DNA of 64,000 bases from Alisma plantago-aquatica (GCA_963693085.1 OY856410.1:1328358304-1328422303), one strand, 5' to 3'; shown: positions 45,940 through 59,567, counted from the stretch's first letter. The notes: a model not told the origin generated them from the letters alone. Program-made: numbers and translations.

Positions 45940-48900
45940 ATGTAAACTTTCAAACAAGTGAAGATAAACATTCCTTTTCTTGATGAGGTCAACCAAATCC
46001 CTTCCTATGCCAAGTTTCTAAAAGATTTGTGCACTTTTAAAAGAAAGACAATGCGGAGAATGCCCAAGAAGGTCAAGCTCATTGAGCAAGTGATCTCAAT
46101 TCTATAGCACACCATGCTGAGAAAGAGGAAAGACCCTGGTGGTCCCATCATTTCATGTTACATTGGGGCACACCACATAGACCAAGCTCTTCTAGACTTG
46201 GATTCTAGCATGAGCTTGATGCCATATGATGTGTTTGACAAGCTCTAAATGGGACAATTAGGTCAAGATCATTATACCTTTCAGTTGGCCGACCGATCAG
46301 TGAAGATGCCGAGAGGGAGTGTTTATTATGTGCTAGTTAGACTTGATGATGAGAATTTCTCATTCTTACCCACTGACTTCATTATGCTAGACATGGAGAA
46401 TGATACGACAAGAGTAACTATCATCTTGGGGAGGTCATTCTTGGCTACTGCTAATGCTGTGATACATGTGAGAAATGGAACCATGTATGTGACATTCATG
46501 CACATGAAGATCAAGTTGAACATCTTCAAGTATTCAGCTACATCTGAGGTGATAGGCGCCACATAAGAATATTGCTATCTTGTTGAGTGTCTTGATGAGA
46601 TTGTTGAGGAGTGCCTACCTACATGGATTTAGACTGCCACTCAAGGTAGAGGTTTACAGCTCATAGTTGATTTCCTCGATGATGATGATGAATAGGATGA
46701 AGTGAATGAGCTAGCCCTGGTGGCTGCAAGCGAGGACCTCCCATCAATTTCTGAGCCATTGAAGAATTCTCTTGAAGAACCTCCAACTCTTGAATTCAGG
46801 TGACTCCCTGAAGGATTGAAGTATTCTTTTCTATTCTCTCTCTGGAACAAGAAGAGGCATTGATGAAAGTCCTAAAGAAGAACATTCATGCCAAAGGATG
46901 GTCCATTGCTGATTTGAGGGGTATTGACCCCTCCATTTGTGTGCATAGGATCTATTTGGAGGATGATGCAAGGCCAACCCGCCAAATGCAAAGGCGGTTG
47001 AACCCAAAATTGAAGGAAGTTGTGATTCAAGAGGTTGTGAAGTTGTTAGATGTCGAGATTATTTATCAAATTTCTAATAGCACATGGGTGAGCCCCATCC
47101 GGGTTGTACCAAAGAAAGGTGGGATCACAATGGCAGAGAATGTCGATGGTGAGATGATGCTGGTGAGAGAATAGTCCAAATGGAGAATGTGTGTAGACTA
47201 CTGAAAGTTCAATGAGAAAATTAATAAGGATCAATGTCCTCTTCCATTTATTGATCTGATTCTAGCAAGGTTGGCCGAACAAAGTTTCTTTTGCCTTCTT
47301 GATGGATACTCTGTGTATTTCAAGATTTCTATGCACCTCGCAGACCAAGAAAAGATGACATTCACTTGCCCTATTAGTACCTTTTCTTACCGTAGAATGC
47401 GATTTGGGTTGTGTAGTACCCCTTCCACTTTTTAGAGAAGCGTGATCTCAATCTTCACTAATATGTTTGATTCCCCACTTGAGGTGTTTATGGATGATTT
47501 ATCTATTTTTGGTAAAACCTTTGATGAGTGTTTGCTCCACTTGGCTTGCGTTCTTGAGAGATGTGTCAAGGTTGCCTCGTGCTATCTTGGGAGAAGAGAC
47601 ATTTCATGGTGCTTGAAGGCATCGTTCTAGGACACCATGTTTCAAAAGATGGTATTGAGGTTGAATGGGCCAAGGTGGGCCTCATTTCGACTCCCACCAT
47701 TCCTTGTACCATAAGACATGACATGTCTTTCTTGGGACATGCAAGCTTCTATCGTCATTTCATCAAAGATTTTAGTAAAATCTTAAGACTTCTATGTCAT
47801 TTGTTGGAGAAAGATGTTCAATTTCACTTTGATGACAAGTGTGTTGAAGCCTTCAACCACTTGAAGGAAAAGCTCATTTCTGCTCCTATAATGTAACCCC
47901 TAGGCTTCTCTTTTCCATTTGAGAACATGACTGAAGCATCTGACATGGCGGTGGGGGCTGTGTTGGGCCAAGGAGTTGGAAATATTCTGCACACCATCTA
48001 TTATGCTAATAAGACTCTACATGAAGAACAAAGGAACTACACGACTATAGAAAAAGAGTTGCTTGTGGTTATCTTTTCCCTTGACAAGTTTCGATCATAT
48101 TTTTTCAAAACAAGGCAGTGATATACACGGACCATGTAGCATTAAAGTATATCTTGGTAAAGAAAGACTCAAAGCCAAGGTTGACTCGGTGGATTTTATT
48201 GCTTCAAGATTTGATATTGAGATTGTAGACAAGAAGGGAGTGGAAATTGTGTTGCCGACCATCTCTCCCGAATTGAAGCACCCTTTGATGATACAAGTAG
48301 AATTAAAGAGACAATGCCACATGAGAAACTTTTCCTACTCTCGTCCACTCAAAGGCCATGGTATAAACACATAGCTAACTTCTTAGCTAGTGGAAGGATA
48401 CCAAGTACATGGATAAGGGAGGAAAGCAAAAGATGATTTTCTATGGTCAAAAATTATGTTTGGTATGATCCTCATCTTTTCAAGTGTTGCCCCGACAAAC
48501 TTATTTGGAGATGTGTTCCAAATATGGAGCAGAAATAAATTCTATCTATGTGCCATTCTGGAGTTTGTGGAGGTCATTTTGGTGGGAAATGCACGGCTGC
48601 CAAGATTCTCCAAAGTGGATTCTATTAGCCCTCCTTGTTTAAAGACTCTCCTGAATTTTGCAAGTGTTGTTTGAAGTGCCAAAGGTGGGCACTATCTCTA
48701 AGAGAGACATGATGCCTCTATCACCCATTCATGTGGTGGAGGTGTTTGATGTTTGGGGGATTGACTTTATGGGTCCTTTTCCTCCCTCTTTTGGATATGT
48801 CTAATTTTGGTTGTCGGTGATTATGTGTCAAAGTCGATTGAGGATGTTGCAACTAGAAAAAATGATCACAAAGTGGTGTGCGACTTCATGAAATCTCATA

Positions 48901-49696
48901 TCTTCAGTCCGTTAGGTATTCCTAGAGCAATGATTAGTGATGGAGGAAGTCATTTCATCCATTGCAATTTTGAAGTCTTTCTTAAGAAACACATAGTAAA
49001 TCAGCGTGTGGCTACTCCTTACCACCGCCAAACAAATGGTCAAGTTGAGTTGGCCAATTGGGAGATATAGCTCATTCTAGAAAAGACAGTGAGGCCGAAC
49101 CACAAGGATTAGTCACTACATCTTAATGAAGCTTTATGGGCATAGAGGACTGCATACAATGCTCTGATTGACACCACACCATTCAAGCTTCTTTATGGAA
49201 AAAGCTGTCATTTTCTAGTCAAAATGCAATATAAGGTATTATGGGCTTTGAAAGCAATGGACTTTGATAGAGAGAGTTCTGGGATGAAGAGAAAGTTTTC
49301 GTTGAATGAATTAGAGGAGATGCGACATGAAGCTTATTAAATTTCCAAGTGCTACAAAGAGAGAACAAAGTTTCTACATAATGAGATGATCAAGAGGAAA
49401 GACTTTGAACTTGGAAAATGGGTATGGTTGTATAACTGAAGGATGAAGTTCTTTCCCAAAAAACTCTGGTTTACATGGGAAGGGCCTTATCTCATCAAAA
49501 AGGTGTATCCATCCAAAGCTGTATTGAATTGTGAAAAAGAATGAGCTAAAGAATTCACAATGAATCGTCAAAAGTTAAAACCTGTTGTGGAAGTAGGTTC
49601 AGACAAAGCAAATCAAAGCTTTTATATCGTGATGCTAGTAGAGGAACATCATTTTGATGCGGAGATGTGCTTGAATGCACATGTGAGAGACATTTA
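45940..49696 (+). pseudogene. Athila-type pol remnant
   Basis: In order: pre-protease segment INIPFLDEVNQIPSYAKFLKD near 45970; protease near 46190-46560 (LLDLDSSMSLMPY, with DLD where DLG is expected; IILGRSFLATANA). RT runs from 46860 (NSTWVSPIRVVPKKGG; FMDDLSIFG near 47490) and RNase H near 47930 (ASDMAVGAVLGQG). Integrase pieces lie near 48560-49070 (CGGHFGGKCTAAKI; ISDGGSHF; PYHRQTNGQVELAN) and a tail reaches about 49696. Many stops and at least three frameshifts make this non-functional. Confidence 0.85.
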
Positions 49697-49780
49697 ATTC
49701 AAAGATGCTTTGGGAATCCCACGAGGATGAATGAAGTCAAGAATTAATAAGCCCGACAAAAGGCATAAAATTTAGCTCTA

Positions 49781-49796
49781 GTGGGAGGCCACCCAC
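49781..49796 (+). other. post-pol hairpin GTGGG-AGGCCA-CCCAC
   Basis: A five-bp stem with a six-base loop about 85 nt after the pol end; the counterpart of 12451-12475. One stem pair is G-C here and T-A there. Confidence 0.6.
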
Positions 49797-50044
49797 CTAG
49801 CTTTCAGAACTTCTTCAACCAACCTTCACTTTTTGATACTTTTGTTTTCTTTTCCACAAAATACACACACACACACTTGCGCTTGATAGTTTTTTTTTTG
49901 AGTTTTGATGAGATGTAGGTAAAAGGTTGAAGAGAGAGATATAGAGGGAAAGTCATGGTTGTTGAAGTTGAAATGTGACTAAGAATAAAAAATTTTGCAA
50001 AGACATCACATTTTTTTATTTTATGTTGACAAAGTATTGCATGA

Positions 50045-50560
50045 AGAACCACCACGACCGTGGTGCCTCGAAACGGTCATGGTGATTTAAGTGCAAAATC
50101 TCAAGAAAGTAATAGTAACTCCACCAAATTTATGAAGGAATGACCACAATCATAGAGAACAAAATGGATGTGCCACATACTAAACAACATGACCATGGTC
50201 ATCTCTACGACCATGGCGACAACAAGGCAAGATGTTTGTGGTGACCACAATGGCCATGGTGAATTAAATGTAAAAATTCAAAGGAGTTACAAGTATGAAG
50301 GATATTTTGTACATGGTGAACCACCACAGTCAAGGCGGGAGGATCACACCACGGTCATGGCGCCCACCATGACCATGGCGAGAGTCGATCTACTTCCATC
50401 TCCACCCCCACCATGACTGTGGCACCCGCCACGGCTACGCTACCAAACCCCCACCATGATCGTGGCAGGACCCAACCCCACACATTTTTTCACTTAAACC
50501 AAACAAAACACCATGACCCCTATCACTTCCAAACCCATTTACTCGACTCCAGAATGGCCG
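50045..50560. repeat. CCACGG/CCATGG near-palindrome cluster, internal
   Basis: Repeated CCACGACCGTGG, GACCATGGTCAT, GGCCATGG and CGGTCATGG motifs, of the same type as in this element's LTRs. They lie between pol and the Athila ORF, the same position as the paired 15-mers of the left Athila-type element. Confidence 0.8.
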
Positions 50561-50908
50561 TGGTGACATGCTCCACCCCTAACACTCCCAATCTTGCTTC
50601 TCCAGCCCAAATCCTCCAAGAAATCAACCTCAAATCACTTTCTACACCTCCACTACCTCTCCGTCTACTGTTTCCACCCTAAAACCTCCACCAATTGAGC
50701 CTCCATCTCCATTTTCATTCTCCACCTAACCTACAGCCGCCCCACACAAAAACGCACCAAAATCCATCCATTACTACCCAAAACCTTCAACAAATCCATC
50801 ATTCTAGCAACCATCTTAGCCATTTCCACCCAGCAATTGACTTCCATTTCACCTTCTCCATGAAAATCTATATTTTACAACCCTACCACCACCGTCATAT
50901 CCAAAAAA

Positions 50909-52710
50909 ATGAAAGGAATTACTAAGGGTGTGAAGAAAGGGGCTCAAAAGAGCCTTGAGGTGATCACCGGAGGTAAGGTGTGCACTAAGAGAGCCTCTTC
51001 CCAGACCCCATCACCATCAAACTCCATCTCTAAATCGCTCCCCCGCTTGATGTCCATGAGTGCATCCCACACCTGGTCATCTGACAACCACCACATCACA
51101 GACAAAATGTATTGGGAGGAGGAGGAGGAGGAGGAAGCATCTGAGGACAACATCGATGACATGATCAATGAGGTTGACCCATAGGTCATAACCCACCCAA
51201 AGTTGGGCAAGGGGGTTGCAGCCCCATCTTCATCAAGGCTGCCTCCAGGGACTACACCAACACAAAACTCTACCTCCTCTTTGGGGTATAGACCACAACA
51301 ATAGCCACAAGCAAGGCGACAATTGATGATAGAAGAAGAAGATCAACCACAACGATACCCCGAGCATTGGGTACCACCAAATCTTGACACAAGCTCGATG
51401 TCAAGATCCTATAGGGTTTAGGATGATGATGATGCTATTGTTGAAGAGGAAATGGAATTCGAGCCAGAAGACACTCCAATAGGAGGTGGACAGCCTGAAG
51501 GGGTTTGGCAAAGCTCCTGAGGGAACTTCTTATGGAAGAGGATAGAGAAAGATGTTAATCACACCCATCTACCCCGAGTGCATGTCTAGGATAGTGATCT
51601 CTACTAGATATGGGTGTTAAATGATAATTGAAGACTTGGGAATCAAAGTAGAGGTGGAAAGGAAGCTAAAGAAAGTTAGTTTGTGGAAGGTGCTTTTCAC
51701 GGCACAATCCACATACGTGGATTTCACTCAACAATTTTTTGCCACATTAGAGAAGATCATGGTCAAAGGGGAGGAAGCAGTCAACTTTGTAATGCTCAAA
51801 AAAATTCACACATTGACTACTTCTGAACTAAACTGCATCTTTGCATTAGACCCTCAAGAAGTCAAAAATATGAGTGATGGATTAATTGAAAGGGAGGTTG
51901 ACTTGGAATACAAAAATTTCTGGTACAATTTGACAGGGACACCACGGTAAACATCTGGGAAATAAAAGTCAATGTTGACCAGAAACCCATTATTCAGATA
52001 TGTATAGAAGGTCTCGGGCAACACAATTGTGGGGAGGTATGATAATCAAGGCATCATTTCACAGAAAGACCTCTTGGTTTTGCATGGATTACATAACAGG
52101 TTGCACATTGACCTAGGGTTACTTCTGATAGATCACATGAGGACAGTACCCTTCAAAATCAAAACTCCATTCATCATGGGAGGGATTGTGACCTCAATCA
52201 CCATTTCCCTAGGTTTTGATGTTATTGGTCTTAAAGAGGCCGAAGGAGCTCAGTTTGTCAATTTGAAGTATCTTGTTTGCTCTCAGATGATTACAATAAA
52301 AAATAAGAGGGTGATTTACAAAGTGAAATCCATGGAATAAACAACTTTTGAGATGCCTTATAATGCTAGCCTACTCCTCTCACACATGGGGCCAGTCGAA
52401 TTATTTCGCGAAGAGGTTTGGAGATGGGAGAAAACCAACCCCTAAGACAACTTCAACCCCGCCGCTGCACAAGAGGAAGAAATAGTAGAATCAAGTGCAC
52501 AACAGCAAGAAGAAGAGGGAAGGGAACAAAGGAGAAATCCCCGAAGGGTAAGAAGAAGGGATGAGGCAACATCCCAGCTGTAGGATCCTTTAGTGAACGC
52601 ATATGATATGTCATCCATCCATGCACATCTTGAAGGCATCCAAAAGATACAACAAGCCATGCAACTCATACAACACTACATGTGGCAGGACCAACAACAA
52701 ATGCATTAGT
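50909..52710 (+). pseudogene. Athila ORF-1 family protein, post-integrase (broken)
   Basis: It begins with a Lys-rich start at 50909 (MKGITKGVKKGAQ) and an acidic run EEEEEEEA near 51120. Open stretches follow at 51621-51950 and 52029-52340, with GLHNRLHIDLGLLLIDHM and PFIMGGIVTSITISLGFDV. The latter matches the HFGGLITKLASYLG block of the left element. The Gln-rich tail (about 52460-52710) resembles that of 10133-10380. Several stops. Function unknown; env-like position. Confidence 0.65.
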
Positions 52711-53003
52711 AGGTCAATCACTTGTACCACTACCACCATGCACATGCATAGAGAAACCCTGAATGCAGTGGAGAATTTTGGGGTGGTGTATCAGCATACC
52801 AGGATACCTACACTCCCCCTCAGGATGTTATTGGGGCCATTACTACCAGTTCCCTCTATCCCATCTAGGACCTCCACCTCCTCATCCGAACCAGCCTGAT
52901 CAGCCACTGTAGGGAGACCTACCATTTGATTTGCAACACCAGCCTTGATCTTCACCCTACTTTCTCTTAACTTGAGTTTAATGTTGAGGAAAACATGATT
53001 CAA

Positions 53004-53017
53004 AAGTTTGGGGTGGT
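53004..53017 (+). promoter_or_regulatory. second PPT-like tract of the right-hand element
   Basis: AAGTTTGGGGTGGT, identical over 13 bases to the LTR-adjacent PPT at 59568-59580, about 300 bp after the Athila ORF. Confidence 0.6.
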
Positions 53018-53245
53018 AGGGTGGTATTCACCACCCTATCTTGATCTCTCATTTTGTTTTCACCTATCTTACCTAATTTTTGGTATTTCTTGCTTTTACC
53101 CTTGTTAGTTTAGATTTGTTCTTGTTAGCATTCATGCATACATGTAGTTTCATTTCCTACATTTTTGTGTAATTTTTCAAAAACAAAACCCTTTTTTCTC
53201 TTCCATGTCATACATTTCATTCTCATGTAGTTCTTGGTAATTTTT

Positions 53246-53259
53246 GTGTGTTTATAATT
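53246..53259. repeat. LINE target-site duplication, left copy
   Basis: GTGTGTTTATAATT, repeated exactly at 58415-58428 on the far side of the LINE. Confidence 0.95.
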
Positions 53260-53384
53260 TTTTTTTTGGAAAATTGGGTAAGTATATTCCAAAAACCCCC
53301 TAAAAGGGGACAAAGTTACAAGACACACCCATACATGTGACTACACACATCTAGGAATTGGTTACAGTAGATCCCAATTCCTAG

Positions 53385-56300
53385 CTATAATAGGAGGAAA
53401 ATCAAGACAAGATTTAAAAGTAAAGTACATACTCTTGATCTCAAGTGCAAGACGGCTGAAGATGGCGACAAAGTCAGAAGCGCCACCGTTATGTAGCCTT
53501 TTATTATGCTCCTCCCAAATGAAGTGAACAGCACCAGTGATGTCCTAAATTTCAATGATTCTCGATTGCTTTGACCTTTTACCAAGATCCATGAGGCATT
53601 CATATAGCGAATATGAGGCTCTGATGCTGAGTTTAAGTTGAGCACGTCCCCAAATATATTTCCAATATTTGCATCCCCCATAAAGATGAGTGATGGATTC
53701 AGTGTGTTGGCCACATAGTAAGCATGCAGGAACAGGAGCCCCCGACCAGGAACCAATCTTTTCCATAGTAGGTAGTACATTAGTGAGTGCTCTAAAGGTA
53801 GTAAGACTCCATCTAGGATAGTGCTTGGAGAGCCAAAGATTTCCATAAGCCTTATCAGATGGATGCTTTTGTCTTGCGTTCTCCCAAAGATCCTTGGCTT
53901 CCCAAGCAGAGAAGGAAGGCCATAGAGCTACCATACGTCTGTGACAAGTAGAGACATTCCTGGAAGCGATAGAAAAGGTATCACCATACCTACAAGAAAG
54001 CCATGAGCTCCATAAACATTGAGCTTGGTTGAACTTCTTGATGCGACGTAACGAATGGTAATCCGCAAGTTCATCAAGTCTCTTAAGCCCCAAGCCACCT
54101 TCTCCAAGCGGGTAAGCTAAACGTGACCAACTAGAGGGGTGCACCGAGCTACCCCAAAGGAATTCAGAAAGTAACAACTCCATTCTTCGTAAGATAGTAG
54201 GAGGGGTGTCACCCATACACATACAATAGCTGATCAGACCCATGGCACAATGCTTAACAAGCACAAGGCGACCAGCCATAGATATTTTAGAACCAGGCCA
54301 TTTTTGTATCATATCTCTGAGCTTATCTAAGCATTCATGGAAATGGCGCCTCCTGAGGTTGCCTCTAGCCATAGGAAAACCAAGATACTTTGTGGACCAC
54401 GTACCACGCTGAATACCCAAGCAGCTAATCAAGGCGTCCTTGTTGCGGCAAGAAGTGGATAAGAATATTTGTGTTTTATTCGGATTGCATTTCATGCCAG
54501 AAATTGAACCAAAATCAAGCAAAACTTGTTTGAGTTTGACAAGGCTGCATAGACGTCCCTCGGAAAAGATAAGAACATCATCCACAAACAGAAGATGGAT
54601 AAGAGCTTTGGTCCCATTGATGGAATAGCTCCTGATGAGTCTATTATCATACGCCTCCTCAAGACATCTACTGAGACCTTCCATAGCAATAGAGAAAAGT
54701 AGAGGGGATAAGGGATTGCCTTGTCGAAGACCGTTGGAGCTTTTGAATAAGCCAACTGAAGAACCATTTAGCAAGAGAGAAAAGGATGGAGTTTCCACAC
54801 ATTGCTTAAGAATGGAGATAAACTTTTCATTGAACCCGAGGCCGTAGAGACAATCCCAAAGGTAAGACAAACGAACATAATAGAAAGCCTTAGTGATATC
54901 CAACTTCATGCAAGCAGCAGGACAGCTAGATTTCCGATTGAATCTAAGAGTGAATTCAGCCGCAAGAAGGGAAAAATCCTCAATACTCCTACCTTTGACA
55001 AAAGCACCTTGGTAGGGAGAGATAATCTTTGGCAGAAGAGTATCTAGTCTCCTTGATATGACTTTAGCGATAATTTATAGAGCATCGAGCAGTAGGAGAT
55101 AGGCCTGAAGTCAGCAGGGGACGAAACAATGTCCTTCTTGGGAATAAGAGAAAGAAAAACATGGTTGACTAGCCTAACCATGTTTCCCCCATCAAAAATC
55201 CATTGGACAACCTTAAGGAGATCATCACAAATGACATTCCAATTACCCCTATAGAAGTAACCATTGAAGCCATCCGGGCCCAGGCTTTTGTGAGGTCCTA
55301 TGCTCCACACAACATCATGAAGCTCACTCAAACTAGGAGTGGAGCAAAGCATGTCATTGTCAATACCAAAAACAAGAGGTGACCAATCTGGAATACAAGA
55401 GAATGAAGCATCACAAGGTTGATTATATAGTTTTTCAAAATACTGGACAGTGTCGTCGGCAATAGCATCTTTATCCTGCAAAAGATTACCATGTGAGTCA
55501 AAAAGTTCAGTTATAGAGTTGATAACATCCCGTCTCTTGTCCATGGTATGGTAGACAGTAGTGTTTCTATCACCATTGGAGAGCCACTCTATTCTACTAC
55601 GCTGCCAGAAATAAACCTCTTCTGCCTTAAGAAGCAAGTCCAATCTTTCAAGGGTTTGTTTTTCGGCATGAATAAGGTCTGGATCTAGAGGACATCTACA
55701 GACCATAGCTGAAATGTCATCGAGCTCCATTCTTTCTCTAGCAATCAGGTTCTTGAGGTTGACATACTATTTGGACCCAGTCGTCAACTTCTCTTTGACA
55801 TTCTTGAGTTTGTGACAAAATTGAAAGAGAGGATTACCGTGGATTTCAGTCGTCTAAGCCTCTTTAATAATATCCCGACAACCTTCCCAATCCAGCCAGA
55901 AATTGAGAAAATGGAAAGGCTTCTTCTTGAAAGAGATAGGCTTCATATTGATGTTTAGAGCACAGTGATCTGAATAATTACATGTGATGAACTTTGTTTT
56001 GGAACCAGGAAATTTAGTCAGCCAAGCATCATTAACACATGCTCTATCAAATTTGCAGGCCACCCTTTTAGCAACACCTTGCTTGTTATGCCATGTATAA
56101 ACCTCGTTACCAATGACAGGTAATTCGGTTAGACCAACATTATCAAGAGCAGCATTAAAAGAACTAAGGATAACAGAGGGCACCTCATGACCCCCAACCT
56201 TCTCCTCTTGCTTCCTGATATTATTGAAGTCACCAGTGATAAGCCAAGCTTCATCTATGCTAGTAGCAATCCTCTCCAAGGTACACCACAGAAAAGAACG

Positions 56301-56633
56301 CTCAGACAGAGAGTTCCTAGCATAGATAACAGTAGTGTAGATGATGAGACCACCTTTATTAGTGCATTTCAAAGTGACATGTTGATCATCCATCTCAACC
56401 ACAGAAGTAGTCCAGCAATTAGGATTCCATCCAACGTATATACAACCATTATGATCATGCAGATGATTTGAAACCCATAACCAGCCTTTAGGGAACATAC
56501 GATCAGATGTATGTATCATGTGAGACTTTATTTTAGATTAAACAAGAATGGACATTGTCTCTTTATTATCAAGGATGGTTCTCCTCACTTATTTCTTTTT
56601 ACGTAGCTTCCCTGAGCCACGAACATTAGTCAT
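53385..56633 (-). pseudogene. LINE ORF2: endonuclease, RT, zf-RVT
   Basis: The start is near ATG 56633 (MTNVRGSGKLRKK, as in endonuclease N-termini). Endonuclease blocks: WLWVSNHLHD, WLITGDFNNI, SDHCALNI. RT blocks: GPHKSLGPDGFNG near 55260, FLSLIPKKD near 55150, KLDITKAFYYV near 54905 (Asp of the usual KAFD/KAYD lost), GLRQGNPLSPLLF near 54730, FVDDVLIF near 54570. The zinc-binding zf-RVT region is near 53700 (CLLCGQHTESITHLYGGC). Stops lie near 56580, 56540, 55854 and 53545, with a frameshift near 55060. It cannot make protein. Confidence 0.9.
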
Positions 56634-56639
56634 GAGAAA

Positions 56640-58300
56640 GGTCATTAATGACCTCTGGAAGCCGAGTGGGTCTTACAAGACCTATCACCTTTGGATGCCC
56701 TTGAAGCCTTGGATGATGAAAAAGAGGAAGCACTAGTGGATCATATTATTATAGAATCACCAGTCTCCCCTGAACGAGCAATGCAAGCATCCACCATCAG
56801 GTCTGTAGCGCCCGGACCTCCAGTGACGGCAGCACCAACATCCTCATTCACATCAGCTCCACGACGCTGTGTCGCCCCACCAGCAACACCAGTAGCAACA
56901 CCCTCATTCACCACCGCACCACGACGCTATGTCGCCCCAGAAGCAACACTAGCATCAACACTAGCAGAAACACCCTCAATCACCTCCGCATCATGATGCT
57001 GCGTCGCCCCACCAGCAACACTAGCAGCAAGACCCTCATGCACCTCCGCACCACGACGTTGCGTCACCCCACCAGCAGCCCTAGCAGCAACCAGAGATGC
57101 TGCCACAGTAGTTGGAGTTGCAATGCCTACAACACCTCCCGGTCCTCCAGTGACTGCAACACCACCACACTCATTCACATCCCCACCGTGACGCTACTTC
57201 GCCCCACCAGCAGCCCTAGTAGCAACCGGAGTTGCAACTCCTGCAACACTAACGCCTGGTACTTCACCATCACCCTGTGCACCTGATACATGCCCAACAA
57301 CACCCAAGACCCCCATGTTGTTGCCAACACCATCAGCATGCCCACCATCAGCCCTTGGTTCGGTGCCGACAACACCCAAGGAAGAGGCGCCACCATCTTG
57401 TCCATTGCTTGAACTAACAACCACGACCTGATCGGCCCCTTGTTCATCCTCCGTTGCACTAGCAACAACCATTGCCTTCCCTTCCTTACCAATTATGTTT
57501 CAGATTTGCATTGTTGGAGCAGGTTCTACCACCTCAGTAACCGGTTTGATAGGGCAATCTGACCCATCATGGCCAAATACCCTACACTCAACGCACCTCT
57601 TTGAGACATGTTCATATTGAATCTTCACCGGCATAGGGTCACGCCGAGGCATGTTGACTCACACCGCCAGTGGAGGTTCTTCATCGACGTCGATTTCCAC
57701 CAACGCACATGCCTCTCCTAGCGACTCATGCCCTAACGACTTGTAGTCGATCCTGAGTAGTTTCCCTGATCCGCTTGCGATGATCCCAATAGCCCTAGGG
57801 GACCAGTTGCGCCCCATGCTTGGTATGTTGATCTAGACTGGTATGGTGCTGAAGAAGTGCTTCTACAAGTTGTCACCCATCTTGTAGTCCTTGACAACCA
57901 CCAATCAACTATCAAACCATCGAGGTCCACCATTGATAATGCTCGTCTTGTCCTCGGTTGAGTTGAAGCGAAGGAGGAAGAACTTGTTCAGTTTGGAGAA
58001 TAGGTCGAATCGTCCCTTAGGTTTCCAAACCCTATGAATCCAAGCAACAAGATGATGGTAATATGGCCTCTTTCCCATCACATATAGGATCACTGTATGT
58101 TCCCAGCACTTCTCCATGGCATCGTAAGTTGGCTCATCTATTGTCACGAATCTCTTGCCATCAATCCTCTCAGGCGGGCTGAACACATGCTTCTAGCTGT
58201 CTAGTCTGCCACTGGCCAGAACCTGATTCCAGGCCCATTGGAGGGTGGGGCGCTCTGGCTCAATAGGTGCCTCAACTCCAGGAGGCATCACCGCAACCAT
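56640..58300 (-). pseudogene. LINE ORF1 (DUF4283 plus zinc knuckle)
   Basis: Start at ATG 58300 (MVAVMPPGVEAP). A DUF4283-type region covers about 58180-57700 and a zinc knuckle CVECRVFGHDGSDC (CX2CX4HX4C) lies near 57590. A long Ala/Gly/Val-rich tail is built from repeats (56841-57210). Several stops occur in the first half. ORF1 proteins of plant L1-type elements bind the element RNA. Confidence 0.75.
56841..57210. repeat. in-frame minisatellite in LINE ORF1
   Basis: Units of about 60 bp starting CCCTCATTCACCTCCGCACC occur at 56841, 56901, 56973, 57033 and about 57168. All spacings (60, 72, 60, 135) are multiples of three, so the repeat extends the protein tail without shifting frame. Confidence 0.75.
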
Positions 58301-58414
58301 GGCACCAGAGAGGGAGGAGGGAGAATCCCCTCTGGGGGGAAGGGAGGGGCTTACCTCGGAGACGCCCGTCCGTCCATCGCTAAGGCGGCGCCAGACCTAG
58401 GGTAACACGTTAAC

Positions 58415-58428
58415 GTGTGTTTATAATT
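58415..58428. repeat. LINE target-site duplication, right copy
   Basis: GTGTGTTTATAATT, exact match to 53246-53259. Confidence 0.95.
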
Positions 58429-59567
58429 AGGATTTACTATTTTATGCTTTAAATTCCCTAAATGTAGGTTTAAGTGTGATTGATTGCAAATTGGCACCAT
58501 TTTGGCCAATTTTGCCTAAATTTAGATATTCTTGCCTAAAATGATGTTTTAACTTAATCTCCAATGTTTTGAACTAAAATTTTGATCTTTGACAAATGCA
58601 TGCCATTTTCTTAGATTTTATTACTATGTGGTCTTGATTGTTGATTTTTTACTTGTGCACCACTTCTCTCAAGTTTTTTAATGTTTTGGTTGAACTGTGA
58701 ATTGAGCAAGCTATAAACGCTTAGAGCCTATGGAACCATTTGATATACCTATGAATCTCATGTTGTTCAATCATGTGGTGTGATATCATTTGATGAAGTG
58801 TTGGATTAGTTTTCATGCAGGAAATCTTATGTTGAGGACTACGCTGATGACCCTACTTTGACCCGACTCTTCTTTCACCATCTTCATACCTCACCGCCGC
58901 ATGAAAGGATGCCTTATAACACATATTCAGCCTTGAACACCTCCAAATGTGTGGGGTGGCCATATATACATCTCCCCACTTCACTCTATCCACCATATGC
59001 CCTACCTACATCAAGGGTAAAAGAAAAGAAAAGAAGAAAAGAAAAAAATGAAAAAATAAAATAAAAAGATGCTCCTATTTAAGAGCATCTAAATAAAGAA
59101 AAGATGAGTGCTCTATGTAATAGCACTCCATATATCTTTCTAATCCTTTATTCCATTTTTATACCTATTGAGATAGAAGACATCAAATCTAACTCACTTT
59201 ACCATTTCTACAGCCATGTGGGTAATTTGGTGTGGTTTAAGAAATAAGATTTTATGCATGAAAGTGAAACAACACTCCTAGTCATCATTGATTAACACCA
59301 ACATGAAACAATTTACCCAAAATTGCATGAAGGACATATTGAAAGCTTGTGTATTCTATGCTCTATATTTGAAGTTTGTATGCTCAGTGCTCATTTTATG
59401 ATTGGTATGTGATAGAGGAGAGGAGAGAGGTGGAACACATTCACTTAGTCACATTCAAGACCATTTAGTCAATAATAATCTTTTACTATGCATTTGTCAC
59501 TCTTTTTTATTGACAGAAATTGAAGAGAGAGATTAAGTTGGAGCATACTTGAGGACAAGTATGTTTG
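58429..59567 (+). other. non-coding 3' region of the right-hand element
   Basis: Continuation of the inter-PPT region after the LINE. With 53018-53259 it makes about 1.4 kb without coding signal, similar in size to the equivalent module at 8438-9904. Confidence 0.6.

Larger units (their letters stand above)
53260..58414 (-). mobile_element. L1-type LINE, nearly full length
   Basis: Minus-strand non-LTR element of 5,155 bp with poly(T) on the plus strand at 53260-53267 (its poly-A tail), an ORF2 remnant (56633 to about 53385) and an ORF1 remnant (58300 to about 56640). It is flanked by a perfect 14-bp duplication, which fixes both ends. It inserted in the non-coding region between the Athila ORF and the 3' LTR of the host element. 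Confidence 0.95.
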
